Shown: positions 15,039-24,591, numbered from the stretch's first letter. The stretch is 64,000 bases of DNA from Pseudomonas sp. TH43 (GCF_016650635.1 NZ_JAEKFI010000004.1:124001-188000), one strand, 5' to 3'. Program-made: numbers and translations. Notes: generated by a model from the sequence alone, not told the origin.

Positions 15039-16727
15039 TTAGGCGATATCGCGCAACTCACGGCGCAGGATCTTGCCGACCGGCGTCATCGGTAACGACT
15101 CACGCAGCACGATGTGCTTGGGCACCTTGTACGCGGTGAAATTCTCTTTGCAGTACGCCTTCAATTCTTCAAGGCTCACGCCGTTCTCGCGCGCCACTAC
15201 AAACAGCTTCACCGCCTCGCCGGAACGTTCGTCCGGCACGCCGATCACTGCACAGTTGGCGACTTTCGGGTGAGCCATGACCACATCTTCGATCTCGTTC
15301 GGGTACACGTTGAAACCGGAGACGATGATCATGTCCTTCTTGCGATCGACGATACGCACGAAACCGTCCGGATCAATCACTGCAATATCGCCAGACTTGA
15401 ACCAGCCCTCGGCATCCAGCACTTCCGCGGTGGCTTCAGGTTTGTTCCAGTAGCCCTTCATTATTTGCGGGCCTTTGATGCACAGCTCGCCGCGCTCGCC
15501 CATCGGCTGTTCGACGCCGTCATCATTGATGACTTTGAGCTGCGTGCCCGGCACCGGCAGGCCAACCGTGCCCAGGCGTGACTGATCACCGTACGGATTG
15601 GTGCAGGCTACCGGAGAGGTTTCGGTCAGGCCGTAACCTTCGGTGATGCGGCAACCGGTCATTTGCTCCCAACGTTCAGCGGTGGCTTTGACCAGCGCGG
15701 TGCCGCCGGAGTTGGTGAGTTTCAGGCTGGAGAAATCCAGGGTCTTGAAGTCCGGGTGCTCCATCAGCGCGACGAACAAGGTGTTCAAGCCCAGCAACGC
15801 CGAGAAACGCCAGTTCTTCAGCTCCTTGATGAACCCGGCAATGTCGCGCGGGTTGGTGATCAGCACATTGTGGTTGCCGGAAACCATCATGCACATGCAA
15901 TTCGCGGTGAAAGCATAGATGTGGTACAGCGGCAGTGGCGCGATCATCACCTCCTGGCCTTCGCGCAGCAGTGGCTGGCCATCCGGGCCGAGTTGCGCGA
16001 GGCAGGCGCGCACCTGTTGCATGTTCGCCACCAGGTTACCGTGGGTGAGCATCGCCCCCTTCGCCAACCCGGTGGTGCCGCCGGTGTATTGCAGCACGGC
16101 GATGTCGTCGAGGCCGACCTTCAACGGCTTGATGCCCAGACCCCGGCCCATGCGCAGCGCGCTTTTGAAGGCGATCGCCTGCGGCAGCGAATAGGCAGGA
16201 ACCATTTTCTTCACTTTGCTGACCACGGTGTTGACCAGCCAGCCCTTGGCGGTGGGCATCAGGTCGCCCATCTTTGCTTCGATCAGGTACTGGATGTCCG
16301 TGTCGGGCAGTACTTCCTGGACTTTCTGGCCGAACATGTTCAGGTAAACCAACGCACGCGCACCGCAATCCTTGAACTGATGGCGCATCTCCCGTGCGGT
16401 GTACAACGGGTTGGTATTGACCACGATCAGCCCGGCGCGCAACGCACCGAACACGGCAATCGGGTAATGCAGGACGTTGGGCATCTGCACGGCGATACGA
16501 TCGCCCGGCACCAGGTCGGTATGCGCTTGCAGATAACCGGCGAAGGCAGCGCTCTGGCGTTCAAGCTCGGCGTAGGTCAGCGTGATGCCCATGTTGCTGA
16601 ATGCCGGGCGATCCGCGAACTTCTTGCAGGAACGCTCAAACACCTCGATCACCGACTTGAACTCGCCCATGTCGATGTCCAGCGGTACGCCGGCCGGGCG
16701 TTTGTCGTTCCAGAAATCAGGTTGCAT
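15039..16727 (-). CDS. fadD2: Long-chain fatty acid:CoA ligase FadD2
   Basis: A 562-residue paralogue of the neighbouring FadD1. The P-loop YTGGTTGLAKGAM, the motif GYGLTET, the GWFKSGD...VDRKKDMI segment and C-terminal GKILRREL are all intact. The ATG at 16727, opening MQPDFWNDKRPAGV, aligns with the FadD1 N-terminus, so I reject the longer frame that starts at 16802. It activates fatty acids for degradation, possibly with a different chain-length preference. It is divergent from the hydrolase/hydratase pair. Confidence 0.93.
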   Translation of the reverse strand: MQPDFWNDKRPAGVPLDIDMGEFKSVIEVFERSCKKFADRPAFSNMGITLTYAELERQSAAFAGYLQAHTDLVPGDRIAVQMPNVLHYPIAVFGALRAGLIVVNTNPLYTAREMRHQFKDCGARALVYLNMFGQKVQEVLPDTDIQYLIEAKMGDLMPTAKGWLVNTVVSKVKKMVPAYSLPQAIAFKSALRMGRGLGIKPLKVGLDDIAVLQYTGGTTGLAKGAMLTHGNLVANMQQVRACLAQLGPDGQPLLREGQEVMIAPLPLYHIYAFTANCMCMMVSGNHNVLITNPRDIAGFIKELKNWRFSALLGLNTLFVALMEHPDFKTLDFSSLKLTNSGGTALVKATAERWEQMTGCRITEGYGLTETSPVACTNPYGDQSRLGTVGLPVPGTQLKVINDDGVEQPMGERGELCIKGPQIMKGYWNKPEATAEVLDAEGWFKSGDIAVIDPDGFVRIVDRKKDMIIVSGFNVYPNEIEDVVMAHPKVANCAVIGVPDERSGEAVKLFVVARENGVSLEELKAYCKENFTAYKVPKHIVLRESLPMTPVGKILRRELRDIA

Positions 16728-16926
16728 TGTTCTTGTCCTCTTTACCTGAGCCGATCCGGGCCGCTTTCTGTCATTTCTGAAAAAGCGGAGCTTCACGGAC
16801 ACTAGCAGTTATGGCCATTCAGGCAAATAAGGGCAAAGCCGTCATTGATCGTGTGAATCTTCCTGCCGTGGCGTGGGCTGATCAGACGCGCTATACAATG
16901 TCCCGACTCTGAGCAAAGGAATCGCC

Positions 16927-17871
16927 ATGACCCACGACACCCTATGGCTGGATGCGAGTGACCGCAGCCGCCTGTACGTCAATCGCTGGTTGCCGCTCGC
17001 GCCGCTCAAAGCGGTGGTTCTGCTGGCTCACGGCATGGCTGAACACAGCGCTCGATACGCACGATTGGCCGACACGTTTTGCGACAAAGGATACGGCGTG
17101 TACGCCCCGGATCTGCGTGGACATGGCATTACTGCCGAAAACGGTACCCTCGGGCATTTCGCCGATGACGATGGCTGGTGCAAAGTGGTCGGCGACCTCG
17201 CCAGCCTCAATCAACACATCGGCCAGCAACACCCCGGTGTACCCATCATCCTGCTCGGCCACAGCATGGGCAGCTATCTCGCTCAGGGTTATCTGCTGCA
17301 CCACAGCGCCAGTCTGCAGGGGGCGATTCTCAGCGGCTCGAACTTCCAGCCGGTGGCTCTGTATGGCGCCGCGCGACAGATTGCCCGCTTCGAAAAACTG
17401 CGTCAGGGCGGCAAGGGCCGCAGTGCGCTGATCGAATGGTTGTCGTTCGGCTCGTTCAACAAAAAATTCAAACCGGTGCGCACGCCGTTCGACTGGCTGA
17501 GCCGCGATCCGGCCGAGGTCGACAAGTATGCCGCCGATCCGCTGTGCGGCTTTCGCTGCACCAATCAGCTGTGGATCGACTTGCTCGGCGGCTTGCAGCA
17601 AATCAGCAAAGCGTCCAATCTCGCCCAGATCGACCCGGGCCTGCCGTTGCTGGTGATCGGCGGCGAATGTGATCCGGTGAGTGACGGCAAGCGTCTGACA
17701 GATCTGGCCAATGCATTAAGCACAGCCGGCAGCCAGAACCTGCAACTGAAGATCTACCCACAGGCGCGGCACGAATTGTTCAACGAAACCAACCGCGACG
17801 AAGTGATCGCCGATGTGCTGGCCTGGATCGACCAGGCGCTGGGCCATCAACGCCCTCACCGCAGCGAATAA
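16927..17871 (+). CDS. Alpha/beta hydrolase, monoacylglycerol lipase/lysophospholipase type
   Basis: A 314-residue serine hydrolase. Visible are the oxyanion region LLAHGMAEHSARY, the nucleophile elbow GHSMGS (Ser about 115), an acidic residue in GGECDPVSDG, and the histidine in QARHELFNE. No signal peptide is present. It resembles PldB/monoacylglycerol lipases that free fatty acids from glycerolipids. Its place beside fadD2 and a MaoC hydratase supports a lipid role. GCAAAGGAA precedes the ATG. Confidence 0.88.
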   Translation: MTHDTLWLDASDRSRLYVNRWLPLAPLKAVVLLAHGMAEHSARYARLADTFCDKGYGVYAPDLRGHGITAENGTLGHFADDDGWCKVVGDLASLNQHIGQQHPGVPIILLGHSMGSYLAQGYLLHHSASLQGAILSGSNFQPVALYGAARQIARFEKLRQGGKGRSALIEWLSFGSFNKKFKPVRTPFDWLSRDPAEVDKYAADPLCGFRCTNQLWIDLLGGLQQISKASNLAQIDPGLPLLVIGGECDPVSDGKRLTDLANALSTAGSQNLQLKIYPQARHELFNETNRDEVIADVLAWIDQALGHQRPHRSE

Positions 17872-17913
17872 TTTTTTGTGGATTCATTTAATCCGTCACA
17901 GGAATCAAGACCG

Positions 17914-18384
17914 ATGACCCAGGTTACCAACATCCCTTACGAAGCCCTCGAAGTCGGCCAGACCGCCAGCTACAGCAAGACCGTCGAAGAACGCGACATT
18001 CAGCTGTTCGCCGCGATGTCCGGCGACCACAACCCGGTGCACCTGGACGCCGAGTTTGCCGCCGCCAGTATGTTCAAGGAGCGCATTGCGCACGGTATGT
18101 TCAGCGGTGCGCTGATCAGTGCAGCAGTGGCTTGCGAAATGCCTGGGCCGGGCACTATTTATATCGGCCAGCAGATGAGCTTTCAGAAGCCGGTGAAGAT
18201 CGGCGACACGCTGACAGTGCGCCTGGAAATCCTCGAAAAACTGCCGAAGTTTCGTGTGCGCATTGCCACTCGCGTGTTCAACCAGCGCGATGAGTTGGTG
18301 GTGGATGGCGAGGCTGAGATTCTGGCGCCGCGCAAGCAGCAGACGGTGACGCTGCCGACTTTGCCAGCGATCAGCATTGGTTGA
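17914..18384 (+). CDS. MaoC-like (R)-specific enoyl-CoA hydratase (PhaJ-like)
   Basis: A 156-residue hot-dog-fold protein. The hydratase 2 motif is present as MSGDHNPVHLDAEFA (about 38-52; Asp41 and His46 form the catalytic dyad), followed by RIAHGMFSGALIS. PhaJ enzymes hydrate trans-2-enoyl-CoA to (R)-3-hydroxyacyl-CoA, linking beta-oxidation to polyhydroxyalkanoate. The ATG at 17914 lies behind CAGGAATCAAGA; the frame opens 12 codons earlier without a site. It follows the hydrolase by 42 bases in the same orientation. Clusters of this gene with fadD genes are known in other pseudomonads. Confidence 0.9.
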   Translation: MTQVTNIPYEALEVGQTASYSKTVEERDIQLFAAMSGDHNPVHLDAEFAAASMFKERIAHGMFSGALISAAVACEMPGPGTIYIGQQMSFQKPVKIGDTLTVRLEILEKLPKFRVRIATRVFNQRDELVVDGEAEILAPRKQQTVTLPTLPAISIG

Positions 18385-18415
18385 TTGATTAGAGGAGTGT
18401 CAGTGGGAGCTTTTC

Positions 18416-18590
18416 CCCCTCACCCCAGCCCTCCCGAAACGTCGGACCGCCCCCAAGGGGTAGAGGGGAAAGGGAGCCGATCTGTGTTGTTCTTGAGATC
18501 TACATTCACCTCGGACTGTCAGGTCGATGGACCTCGAATAAACAACTCGGTCAGTCCCCTCTCCCTTTGGGAGAGGGCTAGGGCGAGGGG
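18416..18590. repeat. Family D element with terminal inverted repeats, degenerate left arm
   Basis: Starts CCCCTCACCCCAGCCCTCCC and ends GGAGAGGGCTAGGGCGAGGGG, about 175 bases. The left arm carries an insertion of other bases after the first 20, while the right arm CCCCTCTCCCTTTGGGAGAG is intact. The interior shows the family words AGATCTACATTC and GTCGATGGAC only loosely. Confidence 0.8.
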
Positions 18591-18623
18591 CTTCTGCTTC
18601 TGCTTCTGCTTTCCCGGACACAT

Positions 18624-18653
18624 AAAAAAACGCCAGACTAGCTGGCGTTTTTT
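18624..18653. terminator. Bidirectional terminator between the hydratase and the PA2169-like gene
   Basis: AAAAAACGCCAG and CTGGCGTTTTTT form a perfect stem around ACTAG, with T-runs on both strands. It serves the convergent genes on either side. Confidence 0.9.
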
Positions 18654-18668
18654 GTGGGCTACGAACGC

Positions 18669-19136
18669 TTACGAGCGTGCGCGAGCCTGGTTACGCAGGG
18701 CTTTCACCTGGTCATGGTTGCGTTGTACGCCATGGTATTGGCGCTCAACCAGATCACGAATGCCGACCAGATTGTGCTTGTTGATTTTCTCGATGGCTTC
18801 ACGATAAGCCTTCAGCGCATGGTCTTCACCGCGCTCGGCTTCGTTCAGCACAGCCTCTTCGTCCTTGCCGGTGAACATGGCTTTGACGTCGACCCAGCGA
18901 CGGTGCAGGTCACCGCTGACGCTGGTGGAAGTTTCCGGATCGCCGCCCATCGAACGTACGGCCGCTTGCAGTTCAGCAGCTGCGGTCGCGCAATCGGCAG
19001 AGCGAGTGACAAACAGGGTTTTCAGTTCTGGATGCTTGATGTCTTCGGCGCAAGTCTTGAACCCTTCCTGACCGTCCTTGCAGGTTTCAATCAGGTCATT
19101 GAGTACAGAGATGGCTTCTTTATTCATGTCGGTCAT
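18669..19136 (-). CDS. PA2169-family four-helix-bundle protein (DUF2383)
   Basis: A 155-residue, highly charged helical protein with no signal peptide. The pattern LNDLIETCKDGQEGFKTCAE, then FVTRSADCATAAAELQ and GDPETSTSVSG...RRWVDVKAM is the DUF2383/PA2169 family, a ferritin-like bundle of unknown function often induced in stress or stationary phase. AAGGAATTG precedes the ATG at 19136, and the shared bidirectional terminator follows the stop. Confidence 0.88.
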   Translation of the reverse strand: MTDMNKEAISVLNDLIETCKDGQEGFKTCAEDIKHPELKTLFVTRSADCATAAAELQAAVRSMGGDPETSTSVSGDLHRRWVDVKAMFTGKDEEAVLNEAERGEDHALKAYREAIEKINKHNLVGIRDLVERQYHGVQRNHDQVKALRNQARARS

Positions 19137-19341
19137 TTTTCAATTCCTTGCGATCGGTGGAAGATGCAAGGGATATTGCAGTGTGCGTGCCAGCTTTTTA
19201 AAAACTATAAAACCTTTATAAATCAACAACTTAAAGTTAAATGAACTATCTGTATTGTGGTTATTTGCATGATCTGTCATTTGGCCTGCATGCAGAATGC
19301 CTGTATTTTCCACTCTGATTTGAAGCCAGACGATCTCACTG

Positions 19342-19578
19342 ATGAATCCCGAAAAACTCGAACTGCTGATCACCCGCGAAATGCCTTTCGGCAAATACAA
19401 GGGTCGGATCATCGCCGACCTGCCGGGGCCTTACCTGAACTGGTTTGCCCGCGAGGGTTTTCCTAACGGCGAACTGGGCGGCCTGCTTGCGCTGATGCAG
19501 GAGATCGACCACAACGGCTTATCGGACTTGCTCGAACCGCTGCGCGCCAAACATGGCAAACCCGCCCCGCGCCACTGA
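19342..19578 (+). CDS. DUF3820 family protein
   Basis: A 78-residue protein with the family core MPFGKYKGRIIADLPGPYLNWF (about 14-35) followed by GELGGLLALMQEIDHNGL. Proteins of this family are small and soluble; some are named putative quorum-sensing-regulated virulence factors, with no proven activity. The downstream aminotransferase starts 28 bases after its stop, so the two may be co-transcribed. AT-rich sequence upstream probably holds the promoter. Confidence 0.85.
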   Translation: MNPEKLELLITREMPFGKYKGRIIADLPGPYLNWFAREGFPNGELGGLLALMQEIDHNGLSDLLEPLRAKHGKPAPRH

Positions 19579-19606
19579 AGCGCCCTCCTCTTTAGAGCCA
19601 GCCGCC

Positions 19607-20788
19607 ATGCCCGATAACACCCGCCGCGCCCGTGACGAAGCCTTTTGGCAAACGTTCTCCGACCGTTACGACGTTCAACCCGGCCCCGTGAACCTGGAAA
19701 ACGGTTATTTCGGGCGTATGTCGCGCACGGTGATCGAGGAGTACCAACGTAACGTAGAGCTGATCAACACCAGCAACTCGGTGTACGTGCGCCAGCGGTT
19801 CGAGCAACACGACAATCTCGACATCCGTGCACAACTGGCCGAGCTGATCGGCGTGCGCGCACAGAGTGTCGCTTTCACGCGCAATGCCACCGAGGGCTTG
19901 CAATCGCTGATCCGCAATTACAACCGCCTGGAGCCGGGCGATCAGGTGCTGATCTGCGACCTTGAGTACGACACGGTCAAGGGTGCCATGCGCTGGCTGG
20001 CCAAGCATCGCGGCGTTGAAGTCATTGAAATCGCCCATGCGCATCCGGCGAGCTTCGACAGCCTGCTGGACGCCTACCGTGAAACGTTCATCCGTCACCC
20101 GAAATTGAAACTGATGGCCCTGACGCACGTCACCCATCGCACGGGTCTGGTGATGCCGGTACAGGCGATTGCCGCGCTGGCCAAGGAGCACGGGGTCGAC
20201 ATCATCCTTGATGGTGCCCACGCCCTCGGGCAAATCGAGTTCGACTTCGAAGCACTGGGCATCGCCTTCGCCGGGTACAACCTGCACAAATGGATCGGCG
20301 CCCCGCTGACACTTGGCTTCCTCTATATCGCCCCGCAGCGCCTTGGCGACATCGACCCGGACATGGGCGAGATGCATTACCCCATCAACGACATCCGCGC
20401 CCGCACCTCGTACAGCACACCCAACATCCCGGCGCTGATGACGTTGCCGTTGGTCTTCGAGGAGCATCGCTCACTCGGCGGTGCCGCGGCCAAGGGTGCG
20501 CGCCTGAATTACCTGCGTAACCTGTGGGTCAGCGCCGTGCGTCATTTGCCGGGCATCGAGGTGCTGACGCCGGACGATCCGCGCCTTTATTGCGGGATCA
20601 CGGCGCTGCGTTTCACTCGCCATGACGATCAACAGGCGATGGCCGAGCGTTTGCTCAACGACTTCAATCTGTTCACCGTGGTGCGCACCGGTGCCGCGTG
20701 CGGGCCGTGCATCCGGATAACGCCGGGGCTGACCACCACCGCGGGTGAAATGCAATTGCTCACCCGCGCGCTGAACGAACTGCGTTAG
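19607..20788 (+). CDS. Class V aminotransferase-fold PLP enzyme (isopenicillin N epimerase-like)
   Basis: A 393-residue PLP-dependent protein. The segment VSLxENGYFG near 25, FTRNATEGLQSLI (about 85-97), the PLP-ring residues in ILDGAHALGQIEFD (about 202-215) and the Schiff-base lysine in GYNLHKWIGAP (about 230) are all present. Relatives act as cysteine desulfurases, epimerases or lyases on amino acid derivatives, and no partner gene reveals which applies here. An alternative start at 19553 would overlap the DUF3820 gene; I prefer 19607 because it matches the usual N-terminus, though its ribosome site is weak. Confidence 0.85.
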   Translation: MPDNTRRARDEAFWQTFSDRYDVQPGPVNLENGYFGRMSRTVIEEYQRNVELINTSNSVYVRQRFEQHDNLDIRAQLAELIGVRAQSVAFTRNATEGLQSLIRNYNRLEPGDQVLICDLEYDTVKGAMRWLAKHRGVEVIEIAHAHPASFDSLLDAYRETFIRHPKLKLMALTHVTHRTGLVMPVQAIAALAKEHGVDIILDGAHALGQIEFDFEALGIAFAGYNLHKWIGAPLTLGFLYIAPQRLGDIDPDMGEMHYPINDIRARTSYSTPNIPALMTLPLVFEEHRSLGGAAAKGARLNYLRNLWVSAVRHLPGIEVLTPDDPRLYCGITALRFTRHDDQQAMAERLLNDFNLFTVVRTGAACGPCIRITPGLTTTAGEMQLLTRALNELR

Positions 20789-20793
20789 TTGGC

Positions 20794-21519
20794 CTAGACG
20801 GTGTATTTGTCGAAGTCCTCGGGCTTGATCTGCGACGACACCGCGAAGGTGTCGATGCCGATGGTCAGGTGTCCGAAGAAGCCGTCTTCATAGGTGTCGC
20901 GGCCGATCGGCCACACGGCCAGGGTCGAAGCTTCGCCGCCCATGCCAGCGTAGATGCTGTCCTCGACATTGTTCAGCGCCGCCGAGGCTCGCCCGCGATA
21001 GGCTTTGGCATTGAGCACCGAGCGCGAGACGACCTCGGGAAAGTACAACTGGCCGACCCAGGCGACGTTGCGCTCTTCAAGATATTCGCTGCCGGTCACC
21101 ATGCGCACCGCCACATGAATGTGCAGTGCGCGGCCGGCATAGAAGCCCGGATAGATCGTGGTGAAACGCACCTTGCCTTTTTTATCGCAGAACTGGCTTC
21201 CGCGCAGGTAGGTGTCATCGTCGGTACGCGGGATTGAACCGATGGCGTCGGATTCGACTTCAAGGTCCGGGTTGATGCGGCTCCAGCCCGAATACGCGCC
21301 TCGCGCATTGCAATGCCAGATATCCACCAGCGCGCCGCTCACCGGCTCACCGGTCATGGCATCGACAATGCTCAGGCGCAACAGCAGTGGCAGACCATCT
21401 GCACCTTCGCTGATGTTGCGGCGCAATAGTTGCGGGTTACGGAAATACGGCCCGGCGATTTGTTCGGGGGCCAACTGATACACGGGGTTCGGTGAGGCTG
21501 TTGCAGAGTCTCGATCCAT
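20794..21519 (-). CDS. Intradiol ring-cleavage dioxygenase-like protein
   Basis: A 241-residue protein of the protocatechuate/catechol dioxygenase fold. Iron-ligand motifs appear as DIWHCNARGAYSGW (tyrosine) and TIYPGFYAGRALHIHV (tyrosine and the HIH pair). No signal peptide is visible. Such stand-alone intradiol proteins often lack a known substrate, and the aromatic-pathway genes that normally surround pcaGH or catA are absent. It converges on the aminotransferase with only 5 bases between the stops. Confidence 0.85.
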   Translation of the reverse strand: MDRDSATASPNPVYQLAPEQIAGPYFRNPQLLRRNISEGADGLPLLLRLSIVDAMTGEPVSGALVDIWHCNARGAYSGWSRINPDLEVESDAIGSIPRTDDDTYLRGSQFCDKKGKVRFTTIYPGFYAGRALHIHVAVRMVTGSEYLEERNVAWVGQLYFPEVVSRSVLNAKAYRGRASAALNNVEDSIYAGMGGEASTLAVWPIGRDTYEDGFFGHLTIGIDTFAVSSQIKPEDFDKYTV

Positions 21520-21607
21520 GACGCGTTCTCTCTTCCATAAGATGAACGCAGATTAGCGCTACGCAAAAACCTGTGTGCGGTAACTATGTATCGCGTCGTA
21601 ACGTGCT

Positions 21608-21639
21608 TTTGTAGGCGCTGCCGAAGGCTGCGATCTTTT
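21608..21639. repeat. Single REP arm, family E
   Basis: TTGTAGGCGCTGCCGAAGGC and CGATCTTT match the right arm of the pair at 14951-15024, without a facing partner. It is an orphan or decayed REP. Confidence 0.7.
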
Positions 21640-21659
21640 GATGCTGGATTTTCTGCGGG

Positions 21660-21693
21660 CAAAAAAAAACGGTGCACCGACCAAGCGCACCGT
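21660..21693 (-). terminator. Terminator downstream of eda
   Basis: ACGGTGC and GCACCGT pair across an 11-base loop, and on the minus strand the stem is followed by a run of nine T residues. It lies about 50 bases after the eda stop codon and would end the zwf-pgl-eda transcript. Confidence 0.8.
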
Positions 21694-21744
21694 AAAGCCG
21701 TAGAACACACAACGAAGTGTTTGGTAACAATCAGTCCGGCAGCA

Positions 21745-22410
21745 TCAGTCCAGCAGCGCCAACGCCTCGGCAGTGCATTCTTGAATACGCGCCCAGTCGC
21801 CGTTCTTGATCCACTCAGGATCCAGCATCCAGCTACCGCCCACGCACATGACGTTTTTCAGCGCCATGTAGCTCTTGATATTGGCCGGGCCGACGCCGCC
21901 AGTCGGGCAGAATTTCACTTCACCGAACGGGCCGCCGAGGGCTTTGATCGCTGCTACGCCACCGCTGACTTCAGCCGGGAACAGTTTGAAGCGGCGATAA
22001 CCCAGACCGTAGCCTTCCATGATGCCGGAGGCGTTGCTGATGCCTGGCAACAGTGGAATCGGGCTGTCGACGCTGGCTTCGAGCAGATCACGGGTGATGC
22101 CCGGGGTGACGATGAATTGCGAACCCGCTGCTTCAGCCGCCGCGAGCATGTTGCGATCCAATACGGTGCCGGCACCGGTCATCAGCTCCGGACGTTGCTC
22201 ACGCAGGATCTGGATGGCCTTGAGGCCGAACTGCGAGCGCAGGGTCACCTCCAGCGCGGTCAGGCCACCGGCGGCCAGGGCGTCGGCCAGCGGCAGCACG
22301 TCCTGTTCACGGGCGATGGTGATTACCGGCAGGATCCGCGCCTTGGCGCAGAGGCTGTCAATCAGGGCAACTTTGTCCGCCATGGAAACGGTCGGGGATG
22401 GGATTGTCAT
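21745..22410 (-). CDS. eda: KDPG/KHG aldolase
   Basis: A 221-residue class I aldolase that cleaves 2-keto-3-deoxy-6-phosphogluconate to pyruvate and glyceraldehyde 3-phosphate, the last Entner-Doudoroff step. The base glutamate lies in ALEVTLRS (about 54) and the Schiff-base lysine in RRFKLFPAE (about 142); GVGPANIK forms the phosphate site. AAGGAA precedes the ATG at 22410, so the longer frame into pgl is not used. It is the third gene of zwf-pgl-eda, 17 bases from pgl. Confidence 0.95.
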   Translation of the reverse strand: MTIPSPTVSMADKVALIDSLCAKARILPVITIAREQDVLPLADALAAGGLTALEVTLRSQFGLKAIQILREQRPELMTGAGTVLDRNMLAAAEAAGSQFIVTPGITRDLLEASVDSPIPLLPGISNASGIMEGYGLGYRRFKLFPAEVSGGVAAIKALGGPFGEVKFCPTGGVGPANIKSYMALKNVMCVGGSWMLDPEWIKNGDWARIQECTAEALALLD

Positions 22411-22427
22411 AGCGGCTGTTCCTTGGC

Positions 22428-23138
22428 TCATGGGCACCAGTAAATCTCTAACGTAGGTTGCAGAAACGCGCGCACCGGCATGGCAGCGACGTCGGATGCC
22501 AGTGCGGCATTCAGTGTGGTCAGTTTCGATTGACCGGAAATCGACAGAATCTTGTGCCTGGCCGAAGCGAGCAGCGCACGGCTCATGGTCAGACGCTGAC
22601 GCGGCACGCTCGGCGCCAGCATCGGCCAGCAACGGCGAGTGCCGTCGACTTGCAGTGCTTCAGTCAGATTCGGGCTGCCAGGAAACAGCGACGCGGTGTG
22701 ACCGTCATCACCCATGCCCAGTACCAGCACATCGATCGGCGGCAGCTCGGCGAGCAAGCGGTCGGCGTTTTCAGCGGCTTGCTCGACGTTCGCCGCAGCA
22801 CTGTAGAGGCTGAGGAACTGCGCCTTCGCTGCCGGGCCTTTGAGCAGGTACTGCTTGAGCAAACCAGCATTGCTGTCGGCGTGTTCAACCGGCACCCAGC
22901 GCTCGTCGGCAAGGGTCACAACGACCTTCGACCAGTCCAGTTCCTGCTTGGCCAGGTGCTGGAAAAACGCGACCGGGCTGCGACCGCCAGACACCACCAG
23001 CACGGCGTTGCCGCGTGCTGCGATGGCATCACTCAGTTGCTTGGCCACATTCAGCGCCAGACCTTCGGCCAACAGCACCGGGCTCTTGAATTCGTGAGCG
23101 TTCACGCCCGCGGGCAGTTTCACTTCAGATATCGCCAT
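22428..23138 (-). CDS. pgl: 6-phosphogluconolactonase
   Basis: A 236-residue DevB-type enzyme that hydrolyses 6-phosphogluconolactone to 6-phosphogluconate. Family segments are VVSGGRSPVAFFQHL (about 48-62), LADERWVP (about 75-82) and VLGMGDDGHTASLFPG (about 138-153). Its first 14 bases overlap the end of zwf, implying coupled translation and balanced amounts of the two enzymes. It is followed by eda. Confidence 0.95.
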   Translation of the reverse strand: MAISEVKLPAGVNAHEFKSPVLLAEGLALNVAKQLSDAIAARGNAVLVVSGGRSPVAFFQHLAKQELDWSKVVVTLADERWVPVEHADSNAGLLKQYLLKGPAAKAQFLSLYSAAANVEQAAENADRLLAELPPIDVLVLGMGDDGHTASLFPGSPNLTEALQVDGTRRCWPMLAPSVPRQRLTMSRALLASARHKILSISGQSKLTTLNAALASDVAAMPVRAFLQPTLEIYWCP

Positions 23139-24591
23139 ACCACGACCTCCCGTCCCGCGTGATCAATGCAATGGAGCTCATCGGCCCCCACGACCCGGCC
23201 GCATACGGCTTGGGCGCGTCACCGGATTTTTTCCACCCGGCGATCAGCTGGTCACACCATTTCCACGCGGCTTCGATTTCATCTTTACGGACAAACAGGT
23301 TCTGATTGCCGTTCATCACTTCCAGCAACAACCGCTCGTAGGCATCGGGGATTCGTGCGCTACGCCAGGTGTCGGAGAAATTCAGTTGCAGCGGGCCGCT
23401 GCGCAGTTGCATGCCTTTGTCCAGGCCCTGTTCTTTGGTCATCACGCGCAGCGAAATACCTTCGTCCGGTTGCAGGCGGATGATCAGTTTGTTGCTGATC
23501 TGCAGGCGCTGCTCCGGGGCGAAGATGTAGTGCGACGGTTCTTTGAAATGGATGACGATCTGCGACAGTTTCTGCGGCATGCGCTTGCCGGTGCGCAGGT
23601 AAAACGGTACGCCGGCCCAGCGCCAGTTGCGGATGTCGGCACGCAGGGCGACGAAGGTTTCGGTGTCGCTCTGGGTGTTGGAATTCGGTTCTTCGAGGTA
23701 GCCCGTTACCGATTTGCCTTCGCTGTAACCGGCGATGTACTGACCGCGCACAACCTGCGTGGTCAGGCCTTCCGGGCTGATCGGTGCCAGCGCCTTGAGC
23801 ACTTTTACTTTCTCGTCACGGATGCTGTCGGCGGACAAGTCGGCCGGCGGGTCCATGGCGATCAGGCAAAGCAACTGCAACAGGTGATTCTGGATCATGT
23901 CACGCAGTTGGCCAGCCTTGTCGAAGTAACCCCAGCGGCCTTCGATGCCAACCTTCTCGGCCACGGTGATTTCCACGTGGGAGATGTAATTCTGGTTCCA
24001 CTGGGTTTCGAACAGGCTGTTGGCGAAACGCAGGGCAATCAGGTTCTGAACGGTTTCTTTGCCCAGATAATGGTCGATGCGGTAGGTACGGTTCTCCGGG
24101 AAGAACTGCGCCACGGCGTCGTTGACCTTGCGCGAGGACTCCAGATCGGAACCGATCGGCTTTTCGAGGACCACGCGGGTATTTTCCGCCAGACCGACTT
24201 TCGCCAGGTTCTCGCAAATAGCGCCGTACACCGCTGCCGGCGTGGCGAAGTAGGCAATCATGCGTTGCGTGCTGCCAGCCAGTTCGGCCAGCGCGACATA
24301 GTCTTCGGCCTTGAGGAAGTCGACGTGCAGGTAGGTCAGGCGAGCGAGAAAACGCTCGGCGACGGCTTCGTCCAGCTCTTTGCCGACGTAGCGGCGCAAT
24401 TCGGCGGCGATGAACGCCATGTGCTGCTGCTCGCTGCCTGCTTCACGGGCCAACGCGATGATGCGCGTGTCCTCGTGCAACAAGTCAGCGCCATCGAGGT
24501 GATAAAGGGCAGGAAACAGCTTGCGCAGGGCCAGATCGCCAAGAGCGCCGAACAAGGCAAAGGTGCACGGTTCAACCGTAATCGAAGGCAT
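23125..24591 (-). CDS. zwf: Glucose-6-phosphate 1-dehydrogenase
   Basis: A 488-residue NAD(P)-linked enzyme that oxidises glucose 6-phosphate. The nucleotide site GALGDLALRKLFPAL is at the N-terminus (about 14-28) and the active-site signature RIDHYLGKETVQN is near 175. It leads the zwf-pgl-eda operon and is divergent from hexR, as in P. putida and P. aeruginosa, where HexR represses it until KDPG is present. The ATG at 24591 starts MPSITVEPCTFALFG, the expected N-terminus. Confidence 0.96.
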   Translation of the reverse strand: MPSITVEPCTFALFGALGDLALRKLFPALYHLDGADLLHEDTRIIALAREAGSEQQHMAFIAAELRRYVGKELDEAVAERFLARLTYLHVDFLKAEDYVALAELAGSTQRMIAYFATPAAVYGAICENLAKVGLAENTRVVLEKPIGSDLESSRKVNDAVAQFFPENRTYRIDHYLGKETVQNLIALRFANSLFETQWNQNYISHVEITVAEKVGIEGRWGYFDKAGQLRDMIQNHLLQLLCLIAMDPPADLSADSIRDEKVKVLKALAPISPEGLTTQVVRGQYIAGYSEGKSVTGYLEEPNSNTQSDTETFVALRADIRNWRWAGVPFYLRTGKRMPQKLSQIVIHFKEPSHYIFAPEQRLQISNKLIIRLQPDEGISLRVMTKEQGLDKGMQLRSGPLQLNFSDTWRSARIPDAYERLLLEVMNGNQNLFVRKDEIEAAWKWCDQLIAGWKKSGDAPKPYAAGSWGPMSSIALITRDGRSWYGDI